Source of the DNA: Kluyveromyces lactis | Lineage: Eukaryota > Ascomycota > Saccharomycetes > Saccharomycetales > Saccharomycetaceae | Length of the DNA stretch: 64,000 bases | Direction: 5' to 3' | Assembly: GCF_000002515.2 (NCBI RefSeq) | Contig: NC_006042.1 | Coordinates: 1,240,001 to 1,304,000 of the forward strand | Shown here: piece after piece, positions 22,308 to 32,496 of the stretch | Layout of the letters: every line of letters starts with the position of its first letter | How positions within the stretch are numbered: the first letter of the stretch is position 1 | Notes under the pieces: model-generated | The model's database searches: none | Told to the model about the DNA's origin: nothing | Seen by the model: only the letters and a program-made list of their open reading frames with translations | Translations under genes and position numbers: made by a program

Positions 22308-24575
22308 ATGTTTCGTTCTAGAAAGTCAAGAGAATCGCGTTCTATTGATCCTGGTGCTTTGGTTGCTGCAAACACCATTGGGAAGGCACTGGTACCTTCT
22401 AAGGATTCGTTTGGGGGCCAGGTTGTAGATAAGAGTAAGATTCCCAGGTATAACAGTATAAGTGGCCGTTCCTACTCGATGGTAAACAGTCCCAAACCAA
22501 GTTCTCGTCGGAACTCTGTGAGACATGCTAGTGATACTGGAGATCGTTCTTCCAGGTATGGCTCGATGCGTTCCGTACAGAGTGGTAACAGGGTTGCTCA
22601 AAGCGATGCAGACAAGGTTTTCCATGAGTTTGGTGGTAATGAGGCCAAATATGTGCTAGGACCCAGTGGTCTGGTACGTGTTGATAATGACAATAATGAG
22701 CCTAAAATGGTATCTAGATACATTCCTAGCAGCCATGGGTTGGTCAAAGTCGAAGTTCCTTTGGAACAGTACGAGGCTGAGAGGAGAAACAGTCTTAGAA
22801 GGTCGACTTCTTTACGTGGTGGGATGACTGTAAGAAACTCACTTTCTAATAAAAGGAGTCATGCCTCTTTAAGAGCAAACTCAATTGGACATAGAACACC
22901 TTCTGGAACCCCATTGAAAAAACTTACAGAAGTTCCTACCGTTGAAGAAAAAAAAGCGGATATTACTCATTATAGGTCTTCGCCATCACCGGTGCCTAGA
23001 ATCACAAAGACTGTCTATGCAACTACAGCCAAAGAAACATCAGCTCCAGTCGAAGAATTCAAACCCCCATCCTTCGGTAACGGTACTGCATTACCACAGA
23101 CTCCTGAAAGAGCTATCACTAAAGATTTGATAGACTCAGCGACAGAAGAAGAACAGCCAAAAATTCATACTGATCTAAGCGTTACCAAAGAAGCTGTTGA
23201 ACAAAAGATCGACCTTGATTCAAAGCAAGTGGTAGAAGAAGAACACGTTATTCTTACACATCAGAAGGAAGTTACTTCTTTGCCAGATGAAACGATTAAT
23301 GCCGAGAAGGAAACTGACAAGGAATCTCTCAAAAAAGCAGAGCATAACACATCTAAAGTAGATATTCCGGATTCAAAAGAAAAGGCTCTTCCTGGCAACG
23401 ATGGTGTCCAGGAAACTATAGTTGAAAAAGTGGTTGATGAAGAGGAACATCAAATTGAAGTTCAAGATCCTATCGTTGCTGAACGTCAATCAGAATCTCA
23501 ACCGGAGTCCCAACCGGAGTCCCAACCGGAGACAGGCAAAAGCACCCTCGCTCAGTATATCAGGTCCGCTAATCCAGAACTCCAGAGAGTTAATGAGGAG
23601 GATGCTCTTGTTACCCCTAAGATTCCATTAGAAAAGACTCCTTCACCTATAAAATCCGCAATGAAGAAAACAAACCACAACAGCCAACAACTTCAACAAC
23701 AATCTCAAGCTTCAAGCGCATATCTGTCTTTAACAACAAAGGAAAACACTAGGTTAAATGCGCAACTTTCTCACGAAAGTTTGAGAGAAACCGCCAGCAA
23801 ACAACAAGCACAAAATCAATACCGAAGACAGCAACAGCAAAACCAGCAGCCTCTAGCTCCTAAGAGAAATTCTCAAAGACCGCAATCAATGATGGCTCAA
23901 AGAGTTAATGGTGATAGACGTTCTTTCATGCAGAATAATTCCGGTGTTGCTTCCCCTCGCGATGCTAGACCTAGAAGTGTCGTAGGGAAGCCGTCCAACA
24001 ATGCCAAATCGCAACAAAATAGTGGACTTTACCCAAGGGAACCTCCTCAAAAGCGTTCAAGCTTCGAAAAGCAAAGACCGATGTCCACCAACCTTGGATT
24101 TAAAAACTTATCGTTGAGAGAGGATCCGCAACTCACTGACCAGTACGAGCAGCCTCAAGCCCCATTCCAACCACATCCACAACAAAGACAATCTAGAAAC
24201 TCAACCCCTGTTAAAAGTGGAGTAACGTACAATGGTGTACAGTATGTCTCCGGATCAGTACCACTGCCTGCTTCCAATACCAACAATAACAAACCAAAAG
24301 CGTCGTCAATTGCTCATGGATTCAAATCAAGATTTGCCGACTCTGATTCGGACGAAGAATCCGCAAACCTACAGTTCAGCAACCAAGGGAGTCGATCTAC
24401 TCAAGTTTCAAGCGAATATGAACCGGCACCTCCTCCACCCGCGCCATACAATCCTCATGCTACTTTGAGACCTCAGCCAGAGCCTCAAATAAACGCAACT
24501 CACACTACTGAGAAGAAAAAGAAGAACAACTTCAGCAGTAAACTAAAGAAGCTTTTCGGTAACAAGAAACACTGA
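22308..24575 (+). CDS. SEG1: Eisosome protein Seg1/Seg2 family
   Basis: Seg1 is an eisosome component that sits at the plasma membrane and fixes eisosome length and assembly. S. cerevisiae keeps two copies, SEG1 (YMR086W) and SEG2 (YKL105C); this single gene corresponds to both, flanked by GFA1 on the YKL side and the YMR087W homolog on the YMR side. The 755-residue protein is shorter than either copy (about 960 and 1132). It begins with a basic segment (MFRSRKSRESRSIDPGALVAANTIGKAL) that is the recognisable family motif, continues as a disordered Ser/Gln/Pro-rich chain, and ends in a Lys-rich tail (KKKKNNFSSKLKKLFGNKKH). A 12-bp tandem repeat near 23500 encodes repeated SQPE units. The symbol could equally be SEG2. 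Confidence 0.88.
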   Translation: MFRSRKSRESRSIDPGALVAANTIGKALVPSKDSFGGQVVDKSKIPRYNSISGRSYSMVNSPKPSSRRNSVRHASDTGDRSSRYGSMRSVQSGNRVAQSDADKVFHEFGGNEAKYVLGPSGLVRVDNDNNEPKMVSRYIPSSHGLVKVEVPLEQYEAERRNSLRRSTSLRGGMTVRNSLSNKRSHASLRANSIGHRTPSGTPLKKLTEVPTVEEKKADITHYRSSPSPVPRITKTVYATTAKETSAPVEEFKPPSFGNGTALPQTPERAITKDLIDSATEEEQPKIHTDLSVTKEAVEQKIDLDSKQVVEEEHVILTHQKEVTSLPDETINAEKETDKESLKKAEHNTSKVDIPDSKEKALPGNDGVQETIVEKVVDEEEHQIEVQDPIVAERQSESQPESQPESQPETGKSTLAQYIRSANPELQRVNEEDALVTPKIPLEKTPSPIKSAMKKTNHNSQQLQQQSQASSAYLSLTTKENTRLNAQLSHESLRETASKQQAQNQYRRQQQQNQQPLAPKRNSQRPQSMMAQRVNGDRRSFMQNNSGVASPRDARPRSVVGKPSNNAKSQQNSGLYPREPPQKRSSFEKQRPMSTNLGFKNLSLREDPQLTDQYEQPQAPFQPHPQQRQSRNSTPVKSGVTYNGVQYVSGSVPLPASNTNNNKPKASSIAHGFKSRFADSDSDEESANLQFSNQGSRSTQVSSEYEPAPPPPAPYNPHATLRPQPEPQINATHTTEKKKKNNFSSKLKKLFGNKKH

Positions 24576-24780
24576 AAAGTAGCGACTAATATAACACGAA
24601 ACACATGTAATGGGCATTTATAATCCCTTTTGTATTCTAGTTACCCAAAAATTGTGATTAAGAACACTAAAAACTATCTAATGTACAATTCAAACCGAAG
24701 CTTTGTAGTAATAAATAAATAAATAAATAAAGTGAAATTAATTAAAGTCAATTTGATGATATTGAAACATCTTGATGTGA

Positions 24781-26037
24781 TTATTGAACCACTTGGCGCA
24801 AAGAATCGCATAAATAATCAATATTACCGTCGTTAACTCCAGATAACGACATCCTGCCGTCTTCAGTTAAATAAATACCGTACCTCTCCTGCAGAATTTG
24901 AACCTGATATGGGTTTAACCCTGTGTAATAAAACATCCCATGTTGTGTTTTAAAATCAACAAGATTGGGCCAATTCAATCTCTCATGCATTTGAATTCTA
25001 ACGTTCCATAGTCTATCAGACATATTCTTAACGTCTACGAACCATTGCTGCTTCAATTTTGGATTGCTTAGCACCAAGTTCGCTACACGAGACCCATATC
25101 CCGGTGGAGAAGAGTATATACCTCTTACAATCTTCTTTAGTTGAGAGTCGATGGTTGATTTGAGATCCAAGGGATTTGGTGGGACAACGACACTTAACGA
25201 ACCTACACGTTCACCGTATAAGCCCATGTTCTTAGCAAACGATTGGCACACAAATAGACCGTTGGGCCATTCGTATTCTAGACACATTCTTAATAGATAA
25301 GCATCCTGTATAAGGTTCCCTGATTCCATTCCTTGGTACGCCATGTCTATTATGGGAGTTATTCCTAAATCATGGATCACTGGCAATATCTGTTGCCATT
25401 GTTCCAACGTAGGGTCCACTCCTGTTGGATTATGACAGCAAGCGTGTAACACTATAGAGGGGGGCCAGTCGGGGTCCCTAGAACTACAACTCTCCTTGAG
25501 TTCCTTGAGCCATTTATCGATACTCAATTTCCCATCCTCGTAGTACGTATAATATTTGATCTGATTGAATCCGTTCCATTGGAAAACGTTCGAATGATTA
25601 GCCCAAGATGGATTTGGTATCCATACGGTTTTCGACACAAACGTTGCCAAGAGTTTTGAAGCTACAGCTAATGCACCGGTACCACTCAAAGTTTGCACAA
25701 ACGTGATTCTGTTGTTCTCCAATAATTCACTCCCGTCACTTGACTCTCGATACAAGAAATTTAACACATTGTTTTGGTAATCCTGCGACCCAGTGATAGG
25801 CAAATACGATAAATCATTATTCAGATCGAGACTCGTCTCAAGTAATGATTGGGCAGAAGCTACACTAGGGAAGGTGGTCACACGGCCCCGGTTGTCCTTA
25901 TAGATCCCAACGGTCAGATTTATCTTGTTTGGATGTCTGTCAACGTTAAACTTCTCTGTTAAACCTAGAATCTTATCAGCAGGAGCCCTAGTTACTCTTG
26001 ACAAGGCCGACAGCCCTCTTCGCGTTGGTATTCTCAT
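24781..26037 (-). CDS. AAT1: Mitochondrial aspartate aminotransferase
   Basis: Aat1 is a PLP enzyme that interconverts aspartate plus 2-oxoglutarate with oxaloacetate plus glutamate, and takes part in the malate-aspartate shuttle. The 418-residue protein (S. cerevisiae 451) opens with an Arg-rich presequence (MRIPTRRGLSALSRVTRAP). PLP-site residues are visible: HNPTG (N203), D231 and Y234 in IIDMAYQG, the Schiff-base lysine K269 in SFAKNMGLYGERVG, and R277. The order SEG then AAT1, convergent, matches YKL105C and YKL106W. The protein is somewhat divergent (for example CCHNPTG in place of AHNPTG) but all catalytic positions appear intact. Confidence 0.95.
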   Translation of the reverse strand: MRIPTRRGLSALSRVTRAPADKILGLTEKFNVDRHPNKINLTVGIYKDNRGRVTTFPSVASAQSLLETSLDLNNDLSYLPITGSQDYQNNVLNFLYRESSDGSELLENNRITFVQTLSGTGALAVASKLLATFVSKTVWIPNPSWANHSNVFQWNGFNQIKYYTYYEDGKLSIDKWLKELKESCSSRDPDWPPSIVLHACCHNPTGVDPTLEQWQQILPVIHDLGITPIIDMAYQGMESGNLIQDAYLLRMCLEYEWPNGLFVCQSFAKNMGLYGERVGSLSVVVPPNPLDLKSTIDSQLKKIVRGIYSSPPGYGSRVANLVLSNPKLKQQWFVDVKNMSDRLWNVRIQMHERLNWPNLVDFKTQHGMFYYTGLNPYQVQILQERYGIYLTEDGRMSLSGVNDGNIDYLCDSLRQVVQ

Positions 26038-26538
26038 TCAAATTGGGGATTAGACCTTAATTTCTTGTTAATAGTACTATTGCAAATATAAAAAGTGCGT
26101 TAATTCTTCAACACTCCACTAATTCCCTGTTAATAATACAAAAATAATATTCAGAATGGTTCCATAAAACAACAATTGATGTGCCGACTCTTATAGTCCT
26201 AATGTATGCTGGATTTTGAAAGGTTATTCCTTTGTTCAATTATTGGAGAAGTTAACGATCTATAAATTATCCGATGAGATGAGAGTTGTCATTAAGTTTA
26301 CTTTTCTTTTTGATTTATGGAAAAAGTGAAAAATTTCGGATAATTTAATGACGAATTGGCTTGGAATAGTGTCTCAAAGGGCCAATAGGTACCATCTTCT
26401 ATCATTTTTGCGGTACAAATCATTCAGAATCAAATACTGAGTGGTTTAAGAGTGTTTAAACGGGGAAAATTGGTTTAGTTTGGAGGATTTAAGATCAAAT
26501 AAAACCCGAGAATTTTTTTTTTTTTTAAGGTACAATTG
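26038..26538. promoter_or_regulatory. AAT1/macro-gene divergent promoter with PAC-like and RRPE-like boxes
   Basis: GATGAGATGAG lies at 26273-26283 and TGAAAAATTT at 26327-26336. These resemble the PAC and RRPE elements of ribosome-biogenesis genes. A T14 tract at 26513-26526 ends only 12 bp before the ATG of the rightward gene. Confidence 0.5.
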
Positions 26539-27276
26539 ATGAAGGTGCTTTTGATTGACATCAATGCTCGAGTGATAAACCATTGGGCCAAGGGTTTAGG
26601 GAATCTACTTAAATCTGGCGAGGTTTCCATACATAATGGGTCGTTAGAGTCGTTCGAACCGAATGGGCTGTTAAAATCAATAGTGTCACCGGGAAATTCT
26701 TTTGGGTTTCTTGGTGGTGGATTTGACCTAGCGATACAGGAATACTTCGGTGGCTCGTTGTTTGAGCGTTATGTTAGATATAAGTTGATGCATTCGTATG
26801 TTCCTGTGACGAATTGCACTGTGATTCCCTTGAATCAGTTTAGTAGAGACCAATTCCAGTACCTTTTACATATACCAACTGTTGTGACACCGGTGGTTCC
26901 AGATTACGACCGTCGAGATCCAGTCCATTCCGGGTATAGAATCGTATTTGACGTTACGTGGAATGCGTTACACTTCCCTCCAAGTGAAACAGAACAACTG
27001 GTTTTACCGGGACTATGTACAGGTTACGCAGGCGTACCGATCCCTATCGCATGTAAAGCCATGTGCTTCGCCATTAGATTGTTCTACCTGAAGAGCATAC
27101 TGTCGCAAGACCTTATCAACACCATGATCATGTGCTTCATGGGATACCAGTACGAGCCATTTATTAGTGAGGATTGTCTCATGGAATGCCAGAAAGTAGG
27201 TATCGACTGGGATACAATGCACCGTTTCAATCCTCATGAAGATCCTTTGGATTCGATCTTACCATCTGGTTACTGA
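26539..27276 (+). CDS. Macro-domain protein (YMR087W ortholog), putative ADP-ribose-1''-phosphatase
   Basis: Macro domains bind ADP-ribose, and yeast relatives hydrolyse ADP-ribose-1''-phosphate left over from tRNA splicing. The S. cerevisiae ortholog YMR087W is annotated as a putative member of this group. The 245-residue protein carries the macro motif SPGNSFGFLGGGFDLAIQEYFGG at about 50-72, where the glycine loop would hold the diphosphate. A second phosphate-loop-like stretch, LPGLCTGYAGVPI, lies near 157-169. Position between the SEG and VBA1 homologs matches YMR086W-YMR088C. The first ATG of the frame is at 26539. The activity on this specific substrate is inferred from the family. Confidence 0.88.
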   Translation: MKVLLIDINARVINHWAKGLGNLLKSGEVSIHNGSLESFEPNGLLKSIVSPGNSFGFLGGGFDLAIQEYFGGSLFERYVRYKLMHSYVPVTNCTVIPLNQFSRDQFQYLLHIPTVVTPVVPDYDRRDPVHSGYRIVFDVTWNALHFPPSETEQLVLPGLCTGYAGVPIPIACKAMCFAIRLFYLKSILSQDLINTMIMCFMGYQYEPFISEDCLMECQKVGIDWDTMHRFNPHEDPLDSILPSGY

Positions 27277-27366
27277 CGCAAGATACATGAAATATACCTG
27301 TGAATAAGAATCATTTCGTTAAAATTACACAACTTGTTTATGTCTATAAAGTGGAATTTGACTCTT

Positions 27367-29082
27367 TCAACTTGAATCGGATGAGTCGTCTTTCGTTTCT
27401 GTAACTTCTTTATCGCAGGAAATGAATAGCTTGAATGCGATGATCAATGCGAGTATGCTAACTGCAAATGTAGGAATGTAGGAGATCAAAAAGGATTCGT
27501 TGTAGATTTCTAACAAATCACGCAATATCTTTCCACTAAAATGATTTCTTAGGAAACTAGTATCGTGAATTAGTGACTCGTACTCTTTATCCATGTTAAT
27601 CGGATGCAAATATTGGTATAACTTAGTGGTTGCCGAAGATTCAAAAATAGTGAGAACAGAACTGGCTCCAAGAACAGTACCAATAGATCTCCATAAGTAG
27701 AAACAGCCGGTGATAGTGGCCTGTTGAGATTTGGGAATAGTGAATACAATACTAACCAACGTTGCTACCAAGAGTGATGCGTAACCCCAACTGTTCAAGA
27801 TCATTGCTATAACGTAAAGGACTCTCCACCTGAACTGATTTGAAGTGAACCAGTAATTGGTACCACTAGTGTCTAAAGCGCTGACATGGGATGTAGGGTT
27901 CGGTTCCAGGTGTGATATGGTAGTATAACCCAATGAAAGGGAAATGAAATGTAGACAGACAGCAATGGTAATCAACAGATATGAACAAGTAGCTAGACCT
28001 AGGCTCGTATTTCTCAAGATCCACCCAGTAGCTAGACTTGCAAGGGCACTTGATATGCTGGAAAACAATAGGAACCCACCGGTGCTGGTAGGAGAAATGT
28101 TTTGGACTAATTGAAGGTATACGGGATTCCTAAACACATCACCGAACGCAATAAAGGAGGAAAAGACCGTTAGTAACGAGGTTATTCCGAACGTTCCTGA
28201 AAGTAGATCGGTAGGGATGATACGTTCAGGGGCCCAGTATAATTCGTTCATAATAAATAATACAAGTGAAAGCAGTGTCAGTGTTGCTAACAATGGTTTA
28301 TTAAGGTCCGTAGAACATAGACATAAGAACCCTGATATCGTACCAATCAAAGAGATCGAGCCTCCAAGATCAATCCGTTTTATGTTTTCCCATCTATAGC
28401 GTTCATGTCTTGGTGGAACGTGCAACAACTTGATATTCACGTTTCTGTATCCAAGGAACATACAAGTCATGATCAATGGAACCTGTCCAGCAAATATAAC
28501 CTTCCACCCAAAAGAATCCATGAGCCAACCACCAATAGGGCCACCTAACATTGACCCTGTACCAAATACAACATTCGCATATCCCTGGTACACGCCTCTC
28601 TCCTTTGGGGTACAAATATCGCTTACACTGATGCTACTGAGTGCACTGATACCTCCTGCTCCCATACCGCATACTGCTCTGGCAATGGAAAATTCGACCA
28701 AATTACGAGAAAGAGCTGTGAACAGACATCCGACAAGGAAGAACGAATGAGCTACCATTAATGCCGTTTTTCTACCTGCTAAATCCGACAGCTTACCATA
28801 CAACGGCTGGAAAGCAGTATTAGTCAATAAGAAACTTGTCACAATCCATTGCTTCTTGTCAGATTCTTCAAATTCTTCAGCAACTTTGTTCATAATATTA
28901 GCAACAATGGTGGAGTCTAACGATCCCAAGAAACTACCCATCCATAGTGAATAAAGAATCGGTCCTTTAGGCAATGCTAAGTTATGCCTATGATACATTT
29001 CTTCAAGATCATCCTCATCGGCCGATGATGACGTTATACGGTTGCTTAATAACCGAGTGGTTTCATCAGTTGAATGGTTCAT
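27367..29082 (-). CDS. VBA1: Vba1-type vacuolar basic amino acid transporter (MFS)
   Basis: Vba1 takes up lysine, histidine and arginine into the vacuole by proton antiport. The 571-residue protein (S. cerevisiae 562) is a major facilitator of the DHA2 type with about 14 predicted membrane helices. It shows the MFS motif A (GKLSDLAGRKTALM) after the second helix and a motif C-like glycine-rich helix (GTGSMLGGPIGGW). The N-terminus has a dileucine-like TTRLLSN that could act in vacuolar sorting. Short acidic and Ser-rich tails flank the core. Neighbours on both sides match YMR087W and YMR089C. Confidence 0.92.
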   Translation of the reverse strand: MNHSTDETTRLLSNRITSSSADEDDLEEMYHRHNLALPKGPILYSLWMGSFLGSLDSTIVANIMNKVAEEFEESDKKQWIVTSFLLTNTAFQPLYGKLSDLAGRKTALMVAHSFFLVGCLFTALSRNLVEFSIARAVCGMGAGGISALSSISVSDICTPKERGVYQGYANVVFGTGSMLGGPIGGWLMDSFGWKVIFAGQVPLIMTCMFLGYRNVNIKLLHVPPRHERYRWENIKRIDLGGSISLIGTISGFLCLCSTDLNKPLLATLTLLSLVLFIMNELYWAPERIIPTDLLSGTFGITSLLTVFSSFIAFGDVFRNPVYLQLVQNISPTSTGGFLLFSSISSALASLATGWILRNTSLGLATCSYLLITIAVCLHFISLSLGYTTISHLEPNPTSHVSALDTSGTNYWFTSNQFRWRVLYVIAMILNSWGYASLLVATLVSIVFTIPKSQQATITGCFYLWRSIGTVLGASSVLTIFESSATTKLYQYLHPINMDKEYESLIHDTSFLRNHFSGKILRDLLEIYNESFLISYIPTFAVSILALIIAFKLFISCDKEVTETKDDSSDSS

Positions 29083-29549
29083 CTCTGCTCGCCTGTGTAT
29101 AACGTGAGTTACTTGTCATTAGAGATTCTCCGGTATAACCACAGCAATACTAACCATCCATCCAAATGGTACGTTGCAGGTTATCTTTGTTGATCTTCTT
29201 CCTCATCAACCTTATATACTTTCAATGTGTCGCTTTATCTATCTCGGATTTGTTTTTGCCAAACTCGGAAAGATCACACCGAGAGGCATATAGGCATGCA
29301 TAATGTTAAACAATCAATAATCAGTACGCTCTAGACTGATTAATGGCCAAGACAACAAGCACATCAAACGTAAGTGAAGTAAATTGTGTCAACGTAGACC
29401 TCTTTTGTTATTATTAAGAATGACTTACTTAAAACCACCTATTTACATGCTTGATATATACAGTATAGTCTGATGATAACTACTGGTGCTTGGGATTACG
29501 AAATGAAATTGCAGAAACAGAGTAGTTAGAGCTAATAATGTTATTGTTT
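29083..29549. promoter_or_regulatory. VBA1 promoter / YTA12 3' region
   Basis: This 467-bp spacer lies between two leftward genes. It is AT-rich; no known site, RNA gene or ORF is recognised. Confidence 0.35.
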
Positions 29550-32078
29550 TTAAAAGACGTTGGGATCATCTTGTTCATTGCTCTTTTTGTCTGAATCCTT
29601 CTTGTCCGAATCCTTCTTATCATTATCCTCCTGTTCATCTTTCTTTTCAGATGCTCTGTTCTTCAGTTCGTTAGCTGCTTCTTGATCTTTGATCTTTTTG
29701 GTTTCACGTTCATTCAAGTATTTGTCGAATGCGTCGTTACGTTCTGGGAATTGACGTTTACCTAAGAGTGCAATCATATCTTCTCTTGTTAGAACTTCCT
29801 TTTTCAGTAGAAGTTGAGCAATCTTTTCAACGTCTTCAGCCTTTTCTTTGAGTAACTTGGCGCAACGATCGTGGCATTCTTGAACGATACGGTACACTTC
29901 AGAGTCCACAATGGATCCTGTTTCTTCGGAGAACGGTTTGGTTAGATCGTTTTCACTTTTCTTGGCAAAGTTGATCCACCCGATCTTATCGCTCATACCT
30001 AACTCAGTTACCATTGCAGTAGCCATACGAGTAACTTTCTTGAAATCATCGCTAGCGCCAGAGGTCACGCTTGGGAAGTGCAGTTCCTCTGATACACGGC
30101 CACCTAGTGCCATGGTCATTCTGTCCTTTAGTTGTTGTTCTGAAAGTAGGTATACATCACCTGGTAAGTATTGTGCGTAACCTAGAGCACCTTGACCCCT
30201 AGGAATGATACTGACTTTGAGTAATGGGTCAGCAAACTCTAGATACCAACCACAGACGGCATGACCAGCTTCATGATATGCGACAACCTTCTTTTCTTGT
30301 GGAGACAATAGTTTTGATTTTCTTTCGACACCACCGATGACCCTTTCAATGGCCTGTTCGAAATGTTCCAATCTAACAGCATCACAATCGTTTCTGGCAG
30401 CAATCAATGCAGCTTCGTTACAAACATTAGCAATGTCAGCACCGGAGAAACCTGGTGTCATAACAGCCAATCTGTTTTGTAGATCTGTCATATCACCAGC
30501 CAATGTAATTTTCTTCAAGTGAACTTTGAAAATTTCTTGACGGCCTTGTAACTCTGGTCTATCAATGTTGATATGTCTATCAAATCTACCAGGTCTCATC
30601 AAAGCCTGATCTAGAACATCTGGCCTATTGGTACCTGCAAGGACAACAACATGATCTGCAGTAGTAAATCCGTCCATCTCAACCAAAAGTTGGTTCAAAG
30701 TGTTTTCTCTTTCGTCATTGGCACCAGAGAAGTTACCCTTTTGTCTTGCCTTACCGATAGCGTCGATTTCATCAACAAAGATAATAGCTGGAGCATTTTC
30801 TCTAGCGGTCTTGAACAAATCACGGACTCTGGACGCACCAACACCGACAAACATTTCTACGAATTCGGAACCAGACACAGAATAGAATGGAACACCAGCT
30901 TCACCAGCAGTAGCCTTTGCTAGCAAAGTCTTACCAGTACCGGGAGGACCAGATAGGATTGCACCTCTTGGAATCTTGGCACCCATTCTTTCGTATCTGG
31001 ATGGTTCTTTCAAGAAACTAACGAATTCCATGATTTCTTCCTTGGCTTCATCGCAACCAGCAACATCCTTGAAATTGACCTTTACGTCGGTATCTTTATT
31101 AAACTTTCTGGCCTTTGATTTACGCACGTTGAATAAACCACCTGGGCCACCACCGGCAGCGGATGCACCCTTTGTAGTAATCCAAATCAAACCTGCAATC
31201 AATAGTGCAGTTGGTAATATTTGGAAAGCTAATTTGACCCAATTCCCCTCTCTAGTGTAAAGAACAGGAATTCTAAAGTCTTCCGCGATATTCAATTCAT
31301 CTTGTGCTTTCTTCAATTTATGTTCAAATGATTCCACGGATCCGATCGTAAAGAAATAAAAATCGTGGCCCATATGTTCAGGTTGATTTTTCCCGTTATC
31401 GTTCAAGATAACCTTGACTAGATTATTATTGATAACAATTAATTTGGACACGTACCCTTTCACCAACAACTGGTTACGGAATTCTTGCCATGTAAGTTCT
31501 CTTTGTTCCTCCATGCTGTTCAATCTGTGTAGGATAAATGCTAATATCGTCAATGTCAAACCAACTTTGAATAAATTGATGTTAACAGTCATCATATTCG
31601 AATCATTTGGTGTGAAATCCGTATTTCCGTTGGAACTCTTCTTAGACTCATTCTTGGGATCATTCTTGGGATCATGCTTCTTCGCCGATTCTTCAAATTC
31701 TCTCTTCTCGCGCTCTAGATGGAAAGGATCATTCGCTTTATCTTGGGCATCTTCTTTTTCCTGCTGCCTCTTCACAGCAAGCTCCAACCTCTGTAATTGC
31801 TCTTCAATCTTCTTCTTACGCTCTTCCATATCGAGTTTCTGATCTTTGTTCAAATCATCGATAAACTTTCTAACTTCTTTCCTGACTTTATCAACGTCTT
31901 CATCCGTAGGCTCCTTTTCAAACCGATTCTGCATCAAGTTGAGCTTACCGGAATGGAACGTACGGCATACGTCGTTTCGTAACAATATCAGCGAACGCCC
32001 CTTTGGAACTTTGTACAACGCCCTACTGGCCACAGACTTTACGCCAAGCCTAGATACCGGCCTTATTAAATGGAACAT
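29550..32078 (-). CDS. YTA12: Yta12, subunit of the mitochondrial m-AAA protease
   Basis: Yta12 (Afg3-like/paraplegin family) forms hexamers with Afg3 in the inner membrane, facing the matrix. It degrades unassembled membrane proteins and matures MrpL32. The protein has 842 residues (S. cerevisiae 825). It has a basic presequence, a charged coiled region, membrane helices at about 167-185 and 281-302, Walker A GPPGTGKT (377-384), Walker B IIFVDEID (from 432) and the zinc protease motif HEAGH (602-606). The C-terminus is a Lys/Asp repeat (DKKDSDKK). All catalytic motifs are intact. Confidence 0.97.
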   Translation of the reverse strand: MFHLIRPVSRLGVKSVASRALYKVPKGRSLILLRNDVCRTFHSGKLNLMQNRFEKEPTDEDVDKVRKEVRKFIDDLNKDQKLDMEERKKKIEEQLQRLELAVKRQQEKEDAQDKANDPFHLEREKREFEESAKKHDPKNDPKNESKKSSNGNTDFTPNDSNMMTVNINLFKVGLTLTILAFILHRLNSMEEQRELTWQEFRNQLLVKGYVSKLIVINNNLVKVILNDNGKNQPEHMGHDFYFFTIGSVESFEHKLKKAQDELNIAEDFRIPVLYTREGNWVKLAFQILPTALLIAGLIWITTKGASAAGGGPGGLFNVRKSKARKFNKDTDVKVNFKDVAGCDEAKEEIMEFVSFLKEPSRYERMGAKIPRGAILSGPPGTGKTLLAKATAGEAGVPFYSVSGSEFVEMFVGVGASRVRDLFKTARENAPAIIFVDEIDAIGKARQKGNFSGANDERENTLNQLLVEMDGFTTADHVVVLAGTNRPDVLDQALMRPGRFDRHINIDRPELQGRQEIFKVHLKKITLAGDMTDLQNRLAVMTPGFSGADIANVCNEAALIAARNDCDAVRLEHFEQAIERVIGGVERKSKLLSPQEKKVVAYHEAGHAVCGWYLEFADPLLKVSIIPRGQGALGYAQYLPGDVYLLSEQQLKDRMTMALGGRVSEELHFPSVTSGASDDFKKVTRMATAMVTELGMSDKIGWINFAKKSENDLTKPFSEETGSIVDSEVYRIVQECHDRCAKLLKEKAEDVEKIAQLLLKKEVLTREDMIALLGKRQFPERNDAFDKYLNERETKKIKDQEAANELKNRASEKKDEQEDNDKKDSDKKDSDKKSNEQDDPNVF

Positions 32079-32496
32079 TGCAAGTCACTTCAATGTAATA
32101 AAACCACCACGTCGCTGCTACGGTTAGCCGAGTCTGATTGCTATACCGTTTACCTAACAGGACTTTTCGAATTTAAAACCAGTGGAAAATCTTTGTTAAC
32201 ACCGAAACAAACCGAGACAAAAACAGCCGTTTCAACAAACACCTGGCTATTTTACACTACTATAGGGTCTTAAATTCACAATGCAACCACTGTAGATTGC
32301 AAATGTAACTGCTAACGCTCCTTTTATCGGTGGCAAATGGCCTTGTCTGTTCACCTTATGGGGTTGTTCTGGTTGAAAAGCCCAAATTCATTTTTGGTAG
32401 AGCAAGGACATATCGTTACCCGGCCACTTAGTATAATACACTCTTATTACGTATGTTGAGATATACACGTATACATGGGAGGTCAGTTCAGCTATG
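32079..32496. promoter_or_regulatory. YTA12 promoter with Reb1 site
   Basis: This spacer lies between leftward YTA12 and the 3' end of leftward NPL6. TTACCCGG at 32416-32423 fits the Reb1 consensus; near the NPL6 terminus it could also act as a roadblock terminator. Nothing else is recognised. Confidence 0.4.
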
